DNA of 64,000 bases, taken from the NCBI RefSeq assembly GCF_009800965.1, contig NZ_WUAF01000004.1:233212-297211 (forward strand), in the 5' to 3' direction. This stretch comes from Cognatazoarcus halotolerans (GTDB taxonomy: Bacteria; Pseudomonadota; Gammaproteobacteria; Burkholderiales; Rhodocyclaceae). Shown here in pieces: positions 54,098 to 62,863 of this stretch (position 1 is the first letter of the stretch; the number at the start of each line of letters is the position of its first letter). The notes under the pieces are model-generated. The model had not been told where the DNA came from, did no database searches, and was given only the letters and a program-made list of their open reading frames with translations. The translations under genes were made by a program, and so were the position numbers.

Positions 54098-54676
54098 CTC
54101 CCGCCATGACTTTCGCGCCCTTCCTCGCGGCGCACTCCACGATGCACTGTAGACACGCGCGGGAGGCGCGGTTAGCCGATATCGGCAGCAAGGTCTGAAA
54201 GACGCGAAATGGTGCTCGCAAATTCGGTGAAATCGGCCGACGTGTCATGTTCAGCGCTCCAACGATTTCGGGCCGCGGGCCATCAGCTCCGCTATATCAC
54301 AGCAACCGGCAGTGCCTTCGTCTGAATCGTTGTTTGACCGCTTGCACCCGAACTGCAGATACCGGCCAACTGCTGCCGGTCGCCCATCCGGCATAGGCTC
54401 CGTTCAAGCGACGGCTCCACTCTGAAACCTGCCGGATAGCCGATGCGAACTCCTCGGCCTTATGTGGAGCTCTACATAAGGCCGACGACCCGTCCTCGGC
54501 CGGAACGGCCATTGCGCTTGTATGGCCTCAGCTAGCAGATTATGGGCGCTTTATAAGGCATCCATCTGGGCTTCGGATTGCCATTTCCATCACTGGTACT
54601 TCTTGTGGAACTTGGTCTGTATGATGTTTTGCGGTTTCACAGGGCTGACTATATAAGCTCCTCAATATTGTCCTGG
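54098..54676. other. Intergenic stretch with a two-arm palindrome; island edge candidate
   Basis: A 579-bp gap without a convincing gene. Short open frames here have no domain or codon support. GC falls through the right half, which is AT-richer than all preceding genes. The notable element is the 32-bp palindrome at 54454-54485. Confidence 0.55.
54454..54485. repeat. 32-bp inverted repeat with 12-bp arms
   Basis: TCGGCCTTATGT and ACATAAGGCCGA are exact inverse arms around an 8-bp centre GGAGCTCT, whose core GAGCTC is itself a palindrome. The arm and spacer size is like tyrosine-recombinase core sites. No recombinase gene is next to it. No T-run follows, so it is not a typical terminator. 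Confidence 0.6.
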
Positions 54677-55312
54677 TCAGGGGGTTGCCTTGGCTATCGC
54701 GGCGCTGGTTGAGTAGAATTGGCATGAAGCCGTGAGCGTAAATAGCGCGTCCAACCGTGCGCGAAGATTGGGCTCGAAAAACTCGTCGCCGGGCACGGCG
54801 GGAGGCAGTTTGCGATACGCATCAAGCTCGATCTCAATTTTTTCCGAAAGCTTGTCGAGTTGGTTCTTGGTGTCCTGCGGTGTGTCAGCGTTAGCACGAA
54901 AAGTCTGCTGCAATGGATTGGCGAGGCCGGCAAGGCCGGCCGCGAACGCGGCACAATGCGGGCAGGTCGCCACGGCGCCAAGTACTCCAATGACCCCGCC
55001 GAAGAGCGAAATTGTTTCGGCTCGGCTGACTTGGCGCTCTAGCGTCCGCTGAAGCGAGCCGAAGCGCCCCTCGCAGGTCGAGAGAAGCCGGAATGCAGCT
55101 TCCTCTTCCTTCGCCGCGCGGGTGGTCTGCTCGCTAGTACTGACGACCGCAGGTGCTGCAGCGGTGCCGCGCGGCGCTCTTGATGCTGGCTTATTTCGCG
55201 CCGCACTAATATCTTCCAGCACTGCGTTCGCGTCGAAAGCTGCTGCTTGCGGTGGGCCGATTGCACACAACAGGAGGGGCAAGGCAAGCACCCTTACAAT
55301 GCGCGAATCCAT
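54677..55312 (-). CDS. Exported protein of unknown function
   Basis: A 211-residue protein, not recognised. Visible features are a signal peptide (VLALPLLLCAIGPPQAAAF), a basic/Ala-Pro linker, a helical segment with EEEAAFRLLSTCEGRFGSLQRTLERQVSRAE, a hydrophobic Gly/Ala-rich helix (SLFGGVIGVLGAVA) with a CPHC pair, and a second helical region (TKNQLDKLSEKIEIELDAYRKL). The hydrophobic helix could insert in a membrane. The start has GGGGG upstream. It lies 54 bp downstream of the metalloprotease on the same strand and may be cotranscribed with it. Confidence 0.65.
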   Translation of the reverse strand: MDSRIVRVLALPLLLCAIGPPQAAAFDANAVLEDISAARNKPASRAPRGTAAAPAVVSTSEQTTRAAKEEEAAFRLLSTCEGRFGSLQRTLERQVSRAETISLFGGVIGVLGAVATCPHCAAFAAGLAGLANPLQQTFRANADTPQDTKNQLDKLSEKIEIELDAYRKLPPAVPGDEFFEPNLRARLDALFTLTASCQFYSTSAAIAKATP

Positions 55313-55366
55313 CTGTTACCCCCAAACTTCGTGATATTCGGCGGCCTGCCGCCTGCCCGGACGGAT

Positions 55367-56461
55367 CTACCAGACCATTAGCGAGGTCTCGGCTGCCGAT
55401 TCCGCGTAGTAGAGTCGAATTCCCACGACGTACTCGCGGCCCGCTACTAAGCGCATCGTGATCAAAGCGTTGCGGTCCGCGCCGCTATCATCGTCGCCCG
55501 CTATCTGCACATTTCCGGTGGGTGCAGCCTCGAAAAGCACAAGCAAGGTGTCTGCCGTGCCAAAGGAGCCGATCCGGTATGTACGAGTGCGGGGAGGCTT
55601 GAACGAGAAGGTGCGCGTCTCGCCCGCCGCAATCGCCAGCAACACGGATTTCGCGGGGACTAGAGCTGTCAATGCCTCACTCGGCTTCGTGCCAGGATAA
55701 GACGAAGCCACCCAGATTTTGTCGGGCTTCGACAGCCCTCCCTTAGGTTTCAACCCATTGCTGTAATTGGCAGGCGCAAGTATCAGCCCAGCATCGAATT
55801 GATATTCCATAACTGAGTCCGGATCCCAAGTAGTCCCCTTGACCTCAGCGCTGCTAATCTTACGGAGAATATTCCAATCGATGGTTCGGTCATCCCAACT
55901 GTTAGGCGGGTTTCTAAAGTACGCGCGAACTGCCGCTTCGTTCCAGGTAATACCCGCGAAAGGGTTTTGATGCTCATGTTCCAAGCCCAGAGTATGACCA
56001 ATCTCGTGCAGCGCCGTATCGGCACCGTACGCCGTAGTAAGCGGCCACCCGAAGTTCATCGTTCTCGACAGCGGATTGCGTTCAGTAAGCACGTCTCGGC
56101 CGACGAAGGACCACGATCCATCACTCGAATCAAAACCGATGCGAATCATCGCGTCTTCCGGCCGATGGACCTCTCGGAAGGTAATTCCCAAGCCAATCTT
56201 GGCCCACGTATCGAATGCCTTTCGCACGGCAACGAGATCGGCATCAATGCCCCGCCAGCTACGTGGAACTTGAGTCGATGTAGAAGAAAACATGTGATAC
56301 GTCAATTGCGTTCCATTTACCCATTTCTTGTCCGAATTGGTTATCGCGCGTACCCGTTGAGGGTGCACCGTGGCGTCAAAGGCTCGCGGTGCACGTGGCG
56401 GCTGGGCACAGTAACGCAACGCTGAATCGTGTGCGGTGGACTTCTTAGAAGCTGACATCAT
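55367..56461 (-). CDS. Matrixin/astacin-like zinc metalloprotease
   Basis: A 364-residue metzincin-type protease. The zinc motif is HExxHxxGxxH at His152-His162 (HEIGHTLGLEH), with a Met-turn around Met218 (SVMEY). The catalytic domain is about residues 45-230. The C-terminal about 110 residues look like a PPC-type beta domain (ETRTFSFKPPRTRTYRIGSFGTADTLLVLFE and REYVVGIRLYYAES). No signal peptide is seen, which is unusual for this group; the first 45 residues are polar. Other exits, or intracellular action, are possible. Start ATG-ATG at 56461/56458 after GAGAGGGAGAAG. Confidence 0.82.
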   Translation of the reverse strand: MMSASKKSTAHDSALRYCAQPPRAPRAFDATVHPQRVRAITNSDKKWVNGTQLTYHMFSSTSTQVPRSWRGIDADLVAVRKAFDTWAKIGLGITFREVHRPEDAMIRIGFDSSDGSWSFVGRDVLTERNPLSRTMNFGWPLTTAYGADTALHEIGHTLGLEHEHQNPFAGITWNEAAVRAYFRNPPNSWDDRTIDWNILRKISSAEVKGTTWDPDSVMEYQFDAGLILAPANYSNGLKPKGGLSKPDKIWVASSYPGTKPSEALTALVPAKSVLLAIAAGETRTFSFKPPRTRTYRIGSFGTADTLLVLFEAAPTGNVQIAGDDDSGADRNALITMRLVAGREYVVGIRLYYAESAAETSLMVW

Positions 56462-57227
56462 CTTCTCCCTCTCACATCTGGGCTCCCCGTTAGCTGACGG
56501 ATCGACGCTATTGCGTATGCCATTCGCGATGTTCTACGAGAATGTATAGTACAAATCTCTAGTCCCGGATATGGCATTTTTCCGTCGTCGAATGCTGCTG
56601 ACTCGGCCCGTTCGTTGAGGTTGCCTGGCGCGCCACAGCGGCTTGACATTCGACTATTCTCGATCTTCAGTTACGCAGAGCAGAGGCGTGATGCGCGAGT
56701 GTTCTTCGCCAGGTCATGCCCAACCTGAGGGTCGGCTCATGCCATCGCCGAGCTGTTTTCCTTGCCCATCCGCCAGATTCCCCGTCCCGCCTAATAGCCA
56801 GCCGCGACATCTTTAGCGGATGAGCGACATATGGGTAAGTGCCATAGGCCTGGGCGTTGCGCTCGCTCGCTTTCACGCCTGCGCTGCGGTGATCTGAACA
56901 GGGCCACTTCGCGGACTATCTTTTCGCTAATTCCGTCGGCTATCCGAGCGGAGCGCGCACTTAGCGACCGTGCCGAATTTGCCGTGCCATCTCTCTCGAG
57001 AGCATGATCGTCCAGGAATGCTGGCGGTCATTCGCGGGATCTCCGCGGCTACCCATCACCGATCATTCCTCGTTGCACAATCGCCTACGCTATGCATCAT
57101 TGGTAAGCCTCGGGAAATGCATCTACAGTTACTTTCAGGGGCTTCAGAAATGCGCCAAGAATTATGCAGTCCGACTCGCTGAGCATGAGAAATGCACGCG
57201 CGGAATAAGAACAGATCAGGGGGCGAG
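56462..57227. other. Gap between divergent metalloprotease and CHAT genes
   Basis: A 766-bp stretch with no recognised gene except one weak 75-residue frame next to the CHAT gene start. GC is lower than in the core genes. It must contain the promoters of both flanking genes; none was fixed with confidence. Confidence 0.5.
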
Positions 57228-57231
57228 ATGA
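57004..57231 (+). CDS. Possible small coding gene coupled to the CHAT gene
   Basis: A 75-residue frame with a GAGAGC-like upstream site. Its stop overlaps the CHAT start as ATGA, a typical coupling arrangement. The product is basic, with several Cys and an amphipathic central helix (VSLGKCIYSYFQGLQKCAKNY). No family is recognised. A competing frame at 56970-57182 overlaps it. It may be spurious. Confidence 0.25.
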   Translation: MIVQECWRSFAGSPRLPITDHSSLHNRLRYASLVSLGKCIYSYFQGLQKCAKNYAVRLAEHEKCTRGIRTDQGAR

Positions 57232-60200
57232 GCGAGGACCAGCACCAAGTCGCGTTGCGTATCGACGGCACGCGCAAGAAGGATGACTCCGCGCTTACCG
57301 GGTGGGAAGTCGAGGCTTATGAGCTCGATGGCTTGTCTCGAGGCGAGAAGCAGCAGGTTGCACCCGACGCCCTTGCGCTAGATGCAGTAATCGAACTGGA
57401 GCTGGCCAACGGCACCCGCATTCTGGTGGCCGCCGAGGACGCCGGGCGCTATCTCGGTGAGGCCGCGGAACGCGGCGCCGGCGAGGCCGGTCGGTTCGAG
57501 GTTGGCCAGGCGTTGCGCCTTTCCGGACTGCGCTTGCCTGGCGGTGCCACGCGGGACGGGTTGGGCAGCTGGATCCTCAAGGGGCTGCGTATTTACCGGC
57601 AGGGACCAGCCGGCATGACCGCATTGATCGCGGCCGGCACCTTCCAGGACGCGCAGCTGGACGACCACGATGGCCTGTATCGCTGCGCGACAGATGCCTT
57701 CGGGCTGAGCAAGGTCGGTTCGCTGCCCGAGTCCGCCGAGCCGACCCTGATCTTCATTCACGGTACCGCGTCCTCGACAGAAGGAAGCTTCAAGGATCTG
57801 TGGAGCAACCGTAAATACCGCGAGCAATTGGTCGCGACCTACGGCCCGCGCATCTACGCTTTTGAGCACCGCAGCCTGACCGAAAGCCCCATCACCAACG
57901 CCCTTGATCTGGTCAAGACCTTGCCCAAGGGCGCGCGTCTGCATCTGGTGAGCCATTCGCGTGGCGGAATGGTTGGCGAGCTGCTGGCGCGCGCCAATCG
58001 CGTTGACCTGGAGCCTTTCACCGACACCGAGATCGAGCGCTTCTTGGCTCACGCCGGACGGCTCGGGCGCAAGGGCTTCGAGGCCGACGCGAAGCGCCTT
58101 GGAGACCTCAACCGGGAGCTGCGCAAGCGCCAGATTCGGGTCGAGCGATTCGTGCGGGTCGCCTGCCCGGCGCGCGGAACGACACTTGCCTCGGGGCGGC
58201 TGGACCGCTGGGCCAGCGTGATGTTGAACCTCCTGGGCAAGGGCTTCGACGCGGCGGGCAAGGCGATCCCCGGCGTGATGCCGGTCGCCAAGGGTTACGG
58301 CCTGCTGAAGCAGTTCCTGCTCGCCGTGGTCAAGCAACGCGCCGACGCGCGAATCCTCCCGGGCGTCGAGGCGATGATGCCCGACTCGCCGCTGGTGAGC
58401 CTGCTCAACGCACCGGACGTGAAGATCCAGCATCCTGTGCACGTGCTCGCCGGCGACTTTCGGGGCGACGGCTTGCTGCCGTGGCTGGGCGATTGTCTGT
58501 CCGAGGTGTTCTATGATGGCGAAACCGACCTGGTCGTGAACACGCCATCCATGAGCGGCGGGGCGGCGCGGCTGGAGGGCGTTCGGCAAAAGCCGGTATC
58601 CGGCCCGGAGGTTACCCACTTCAGCTATTTCGAGCGCGACGAAAGTGCCCTGGCGCTGCTCGCCGCGCTCAAGGGCGACGACAGCGCGTTCGAATTGCTG
58701 CAGGGTCCGTCCCAGGCCGAGATCAGCCGCGGTGGCAGAAGGACCAAACGCAAGGATGATGCACCGATCGTCTTCCTGTTGCCCGGCATCATGGGCAGTC
58801 ACATCCAGCAGGGCAGCAACCGCATCTGGTTCGAGCCATTTAGCATGTGGTCGGGCGAGATGGCCAAACTGAAGGTGGATGCCCGTCGGGTCACGCCGGA
58901 CGGCTGGATGGACCGCAACTACGAGAAGCTGGCGCGCCACCTGGCCGACAGCCACGAGGTTCGGCCTTTCGCCTACGACTGGCGTCTGTCGATCACCAAC
59001 GCGGCCGAGCTCTTCGGAGCAAAGCTCGATGAGGCCATTAGTGACGCCAAAGGGCGAGGCCAAGCGCTGCGCATCGTGGCTCACTCCATGGGTGGCCTGG
59101 TTGCGCGGCTGGCGATGAAGGATCGCTGGGAGGATTTCAAGAGCATCCCCGGCAGCCGACTGCTGCAACTGGGTACGCCCAACAAGGGCTCGCATTCCAT
59201 CGCAGCGGTGCTCATGGCACGAGACGACTTCATTCAAACAATCGAGCGCTGGTTCGATTGGCGCCATGACATGCGCGAATTCCTGGAGATCGTGCGGGAT
59301 TTCCCGGGGGTGCTCGAACTTCTGCCTTGGCCCGGCGAGAGCGGCCGGGCCGTCGACGGCGTGGACTACTTCGACGTTGGCCTCTGGCAGAGCTGGTACG
59401 ACCAGGACCAGGATCCGAAAAAGGGCAGCTCCTGGATGCCGCCTCAGAAGGATCCACTGGACAAGGCGCGAGAGGCCATCGCCGCGCTGCGCGACGCGCC
59501 ACTCGACCCGGAGTGCACCCTCTATGTCGCGGGCCGCGCGCCGACGCCAAGCGCGGTTCGTATCGTCGGGGGCAAGGTCGAGATCGGCGTCATCGATGAG
59601 GGCGACGGACGTGTGCCCTGGAAGACCGGTATCCCGGCCGGTGTTCGAGTCTGGTACACCGAGGCCGCGCATGGTGACTTGGCCAATCACGAAAAGGCCT
59701 TCGAGGCCTATCGGGAGCTGATCGAGACCGGCGATACCCGGCACTACGCGCTGACGCGCATTCCGCCCGCCGGGCGTGGCGAGAGCGCACCGGTCTTCCG
59801 CCCGCGCGGCCTGGAAAGCCATGCGCTGTATCCGAGCATCGACGAAGTCCTCGCGGCGGCCGCGGGCGGTGCCCGCCCGACGAAGCGCCCAGCGGCCAGG
59901 AAGGAAGCGCCCGCCGAGATCGAAGTCATCCACGGTAGTCTGGCCTGCGCCGAATCGCCCGTCCTCATCGGCGCCTACGCGAACGACAGCCTGCGCGGCA
60001 GCGCCAGGTTCCTCGATGGCCATCTCGGCGGCCAATTGGCGCGCACCTATGGCCTGGGCCGCTACCCCAGCCAGCCTGACGACGCCATGGCCTTCCTGCA
60101 TCCCGAGCAGGGGGGTAAGCCCGGTGGCGCCATCGTTGTCGGCCTCGGGCCGGTCGGTGAGCTGTTGCCGGGCAAACTCACCCAGGCGCTCACCAACGGC

Positions 60201-62579
60201 CTGCTGGAATACGCGCGTAGCCACGAGCAGTGCCACCGTGCCGACGCGGCTGATACCGAGCGGCTCTCGGTCTCGGCGCTGCTGGTCGGTACCGGATTCA
60301 CCGGCCTCACGATCGAGGTCGGCGCGCGCTGCCTTGTCGATGCTCTGCGCCATGCCAACGATGCGCTGGGGCGGATCAGGACAGCGACCCGAATCGCTCG
60401 TCTGACCCTCTACGAAGAGGCCGAGGAGCGCGCCATTGCTGCAGTGCAGGCGCTGCGTGAGATGGTCGGAGAGGCGCGCGTCGGCGAGGCCGTGCGCTTC
60501 GACGGGCGCCTGCGCCCCGGCGCGGGAGGCTATCGCGGTCGTTGCAGCGCAAGCGGCGGCGAGCCGGGGGCATACCGGGTGCACATTGTGGCCGACTTAG
60601 GGGGCGGCCTGCACTTTACGGTTATCACCGATCGGGCGCGTAACGAGGTCATCGTCGAGGCCGACCAGCGCCAGGCTGTTGACGGGCTGATCGACTCGAT
60701 CACCCGCGCCACCCTGGACCAGCCAGGCTTGTCACGTGCCCTGTTCGAGCTCATGGTGCCCAACGGAATGAAGCAGGCCGTGGCCGAAGTGCGCACCTTG
60801 ATGATGTCGGTCGATCCCGCGGCCGCCACTTATCCCTGGGAGCTCATGCGCGACAGCGATCAGCCCGAAGTTGCACCGCTTGCCGCGCGCGTCGAGGTGG
60901 TCCGGCAGCTTGCATCGGCCCACGGCCGCGGCAAGGTTCCGACGGTGACCGAAGGGCGAGCCTTCATCGTCGGAGATACGCAATCGGGCATGGTCGAACT
61001 TCCCGGCGCGCAAGCCGAGGCAAGAGGGGTTGCCAAGGCGTTCTCCAGCGAGGGCTACGAGGTCGCCGCGCTCAACCGCGCAAGCGCCCAGCAGGTCTTC
61101 GAGGCCCTGTTCTATGGGCGCTACCGCTTCATGCACCTGGCCGGTCACGGCGTCGTGAAGGACAAGGAAACTAAGCTTACGGGCATGGTCCTCGGGCCCA
61201 GGACCTACCTCACCGCCGCGCAGGTCAACAAACTCCGCCATGTTCCCGAATTTGTCTTCATCAATTGTTGCCACCTCGGCAGCATGACGGAGGACGCTAA
61301 GCCGCGGTGGGGCGAACTGGCTGCCAACCTGGCCACGCAGTTCATCGAGATGGGATGCAAGGCCGTCATCGCGGCCGGGTGGGCGGTGGATGACAGCGCC
61401 GCGAACACTTTTGCGCAGACCTTTTACGAGGAGATGTTCGCCGGCAAGCGTTTCGGTCAGGCGGTGCTCGAGGCGCGTAAAGCCACTTACCGTCAACACC
61501 CGCTAAGCAACACCTGGGGCGCCTTCCAGGCTTACGGAGACGAGCGCTTCAAGTTTCCGGAGACCCGGGCCCGTGCGATCGAGAGCGCCGACTACACCCA
61601 CGCGAGCGAACTCGTAGCCGACCTCGACATGGTCTGCGCGCGTCTTCAAGGGGCCACCGATGACGACAAGAAGAACTACTACCGTTCGTGGATCGAGGGC
61701 ATCGACAAAGCCGCACACGGCCCAGATTTCCAAAAGACCTCGGTTCGCGAAAAACTCGGCAGCGCCTGGGCCGAGCTCGGTGAGCTCGACCGCGCCATCG
61801 CCCACTACCGGGGCGCCTTGACCATGGAAGATGGCTGTTCGAGCCTGAAGGCGCTGGAGCAGCTTGCCAACCTGGAAATCCGGCACGGCGCCAAGCTGCT
61901 CCGGTCCCGCGAGGACGACAAGCATGAGGCGGGTGCCGAGTTGATGGAGCGAGGTCACAATCGGCTGAAGCAGTTGAACGAAATAGGAGAGAGCGTCGAG
62001 CGGCTATCGCTCGTCGGATCGTATTGGAAACGCGCAGCCCAGGCCCACCACGCGCGCAGAAACTACAAGGACATCAAGCCATGCCTGCTCGAGATGCAAG
62101 CGGCCTACTGGCGAGCCGCAGATCACTCGCATCAGCGCGACGGCCAATGGGATTACTACCCCTTGTTCAATGCCTTGGAGGGCGATTTCCTGATCGCCGC
62201 CAGGGGCGAGCGCACCGGGTTCGACGCGCGCGCCGGGGAGCTCGCCGGCCTGCTGCAGGCTGGGGCTGAAAACGGCAGGCGCCGCTTCGCGGAGAGCCGG
62301 GAATTCTTCCACGCACTCACTGACGTCGCGGCGAATCGGATTGATGCCCTGTGGGCCTGCTACGACGGCCGAGCTGACGCCTGCATCTGCAATCCGGAAG
62401 TCTTCGACACCCTGGTCGCCCAAACACGCGACATTCTGAGACGGCTGGGCAGCGCCTGCGAGCAGGATTCGGCCACCAATCAACTCTCCTTCCTGATCGA
62501 CATGCTGCCGTCGGACGACAAGTCCAACAAGGTAAAGGACGCATTGCGACGGCTCATCGAAGGAATTAAGAAGGCTTGA
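57228..62579 (+). CDS. Giant double alpha/beta-hydrolase plus CHAT protease protein
   Basis: A 1783-residue protein starting at 57228 after CAGGGGGCGAG. Hydrolase one (about 170-470) has FIHGTAS, nucleophile Ser244 in SHSRGG, candidate acid Asp410 or Asp414, and candidate His464. Hydrolase two (about 512-820), LCAT-like, has FLLPGIMGS, Ser620 in AHSMGG, an acidic DEGDG loop near 790-793, and His815. A linker domain (about 898-1050) somewhat resembles the macro-like M17 aminopeptidase N-terminal domain. A CHAT caspase-like domain (about 1180-1440) has catalytic His1307 (HLAGHG) and Cys1348 (INCCHLG). A helical, TPR-like tail (about 1500-1780) follows. There is no signal peptide or membrane helix. 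Activities are predicted, not shown. Confidence 0.85.
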   Translation: MSEDQHQVALRIDGTRKKDDSALTGWEVEAYELDGLSRGEKQQVAPDALALDAVIELELANGTRILVAAEDAGRYLGEAAERGAGEAGRFEVGQALRLSGLRLPGGATRDGLGSWILKGLRIYRQGPAGMTALIAAGTFQDAQLDDHDGLYRCATDAFGLSKVGSLPESAEPTLIFIHGTASSTEGSFKDLWSNRKYREQLVATYGPRIYAFEHRSLTESPITNALDLVKTLPKGARLHLVSHSRGGMVGELLARANRVDLEPFTDTEIERFLAHAGRLGRKGFEADAKRLGDLNRELRKRQIRVERFVRVACPARGTTLASGRLDRWASVMLNLLGKGFDAAGKAIPGVMPVAKGYGLLKQFLLAVVKQRADARILPGVEAMMPDSPLVSLLNAPDVKIQHPVHVLAGDFRGDGLLPWLGDCLSEVFYDGETDLVVNTPSMSGGAARLEGVRQKPVSGPEVTHFSYFERDESALALLAALKGDDSAFELLQGPSQAEISRGGRRTKRKDDAPIVFLLPGIMGSHIQQGSNRIWFEPFSMWSGEMAKLKVDARRVTPDGWMDRNYEKLARHLADSHEVRPFAYDWRLSITNAAELFGAKLDEAISDAKGRGQALRIVAHSMGGLVARLAMKDRWEDFKSIPGSRLLQLGTPNKGSHSIAAVLMARDDFIQTIERWFDWRHDMREFLEIVRDFPGVLELLPWPGESGRAVDGVDYFDVGLWQSWYDQDQDPKKGSSWMPPQKDPLDKAREAIAALRDAPLDPECTLYVAGRAPTPSAVRIVGGKVEIGVIDEGDGRVPWKTGIPAGVRVWYTEAAHGDLANHEKAFEAYRELIETGDTRHYALTRIPPAGRGESAPVFRPRGLESHALYPSIDEVLAAAAGGARPTKRPAARKEAPAEIEVIHGSLACAESPVLIGAYANDSLRGSARFLDGHLGGQLARTYGLGRYPSQPDDAMAFLHPEQGGKPGGAIVVGLGPVGELLPGKLTQALTNGLLEYARSHEQCHRADAADTERLSVSALLVGTGFTGLTIEVGARCLVDALRHANDALGRIRTATRIARLTLYEEAEERAIAAVQALREMVGEARVGEAVRFDGRLRPGAGGYRGRCSASGGEPGAYRVHIVADLGGGLHFTVITDRARNEVIVEADQRQAVDGLIDSITRATLDQPGLSRALFELMVPNGMKQAVAEVRTLMMSVDPAAATYPWELMRDSDQPEVAPLAARVEVVRQLASAHGRGKVPTVTEGRAFIVGDTQSGMVELPGAQAEARGVAKAFSSEGYEVAALNRASAQQVFEALFYGRYRFMHLAGHGVVKDKETKLTGMVLGPRTYLTAAQVNKLRHVPEFVFINCCHLGSMTEDAKPRWGELAANLATQFIEMGCKAVIAAGWAVDDSAANTFAQTFYEEMFAGKRFGQAVLEARKATYRQHPLSNTWGAFQAYGDERFKFPETRARAIESADYTHASELVADLDMVCARLQGATDDDKKNYYRSWIEGIDKAAHGPDFQKTSVREKLGSAWAELGELDRAIAHYRGALTMEDGCSSLKALEQLANLEIRHGAKLLRSREDDKHEAGAELMERGHNRLKQLNEIGESVERLSLVGSYWKRAAQAHHARRNYKDIKPCLLEMQAAYWRAADHSHQRDGQWDYYPLFNALEGDFLIAARGERTGFDARAGELAGLLQAGAENGRRRFAESREFFHALTDVAANRIDALWACYDGRADACICNPEVFDTLVAQTRDILRRLGSACEQDSATNQLSFLIDMLPSDDKSNKVKDALRRLIEGIKKA

Positions 62580-62863
62580 TCCGGACCGGGGGGCTTGAAG
62601 GCGAGAATGGTGGACGAGGGACACTCGATCGGCGTTTCCGTTAGATCACCTCGTAGATCCGATTCAGGGGGAGCAAGCCGACCCTGGCCTGTGAATCGAT
62701 GGGAGGGGCGCCTCCATCCCGTTGATTCAAAAAAACAGCCTTCTCGTCGCGCAAAATGACGTCGGTTATCCGTGGGCTGGCCCTGCAGCACTCCCAAACG
62801 GCGTCCGTCGTGCGAGGGACAAGACCTATTCGTTATTCGCAATCGGTTCATGGAGCACTACCG

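Noticed and set aside
54297..54725. Two short minus-strand frames in the gap left of the exported protein
   Set aside because: No ribosome site, no domain, and one spans the palindrome; treated as non-coding.
57378..60584. 1068-codon open frame antisense to the CHAT-hydrolase gene
   Set aside because: Shadow of a high-GC gene. The plus-strand frame carries clear hydrolase motifs, and the antisense product is low-complexity with no domain.
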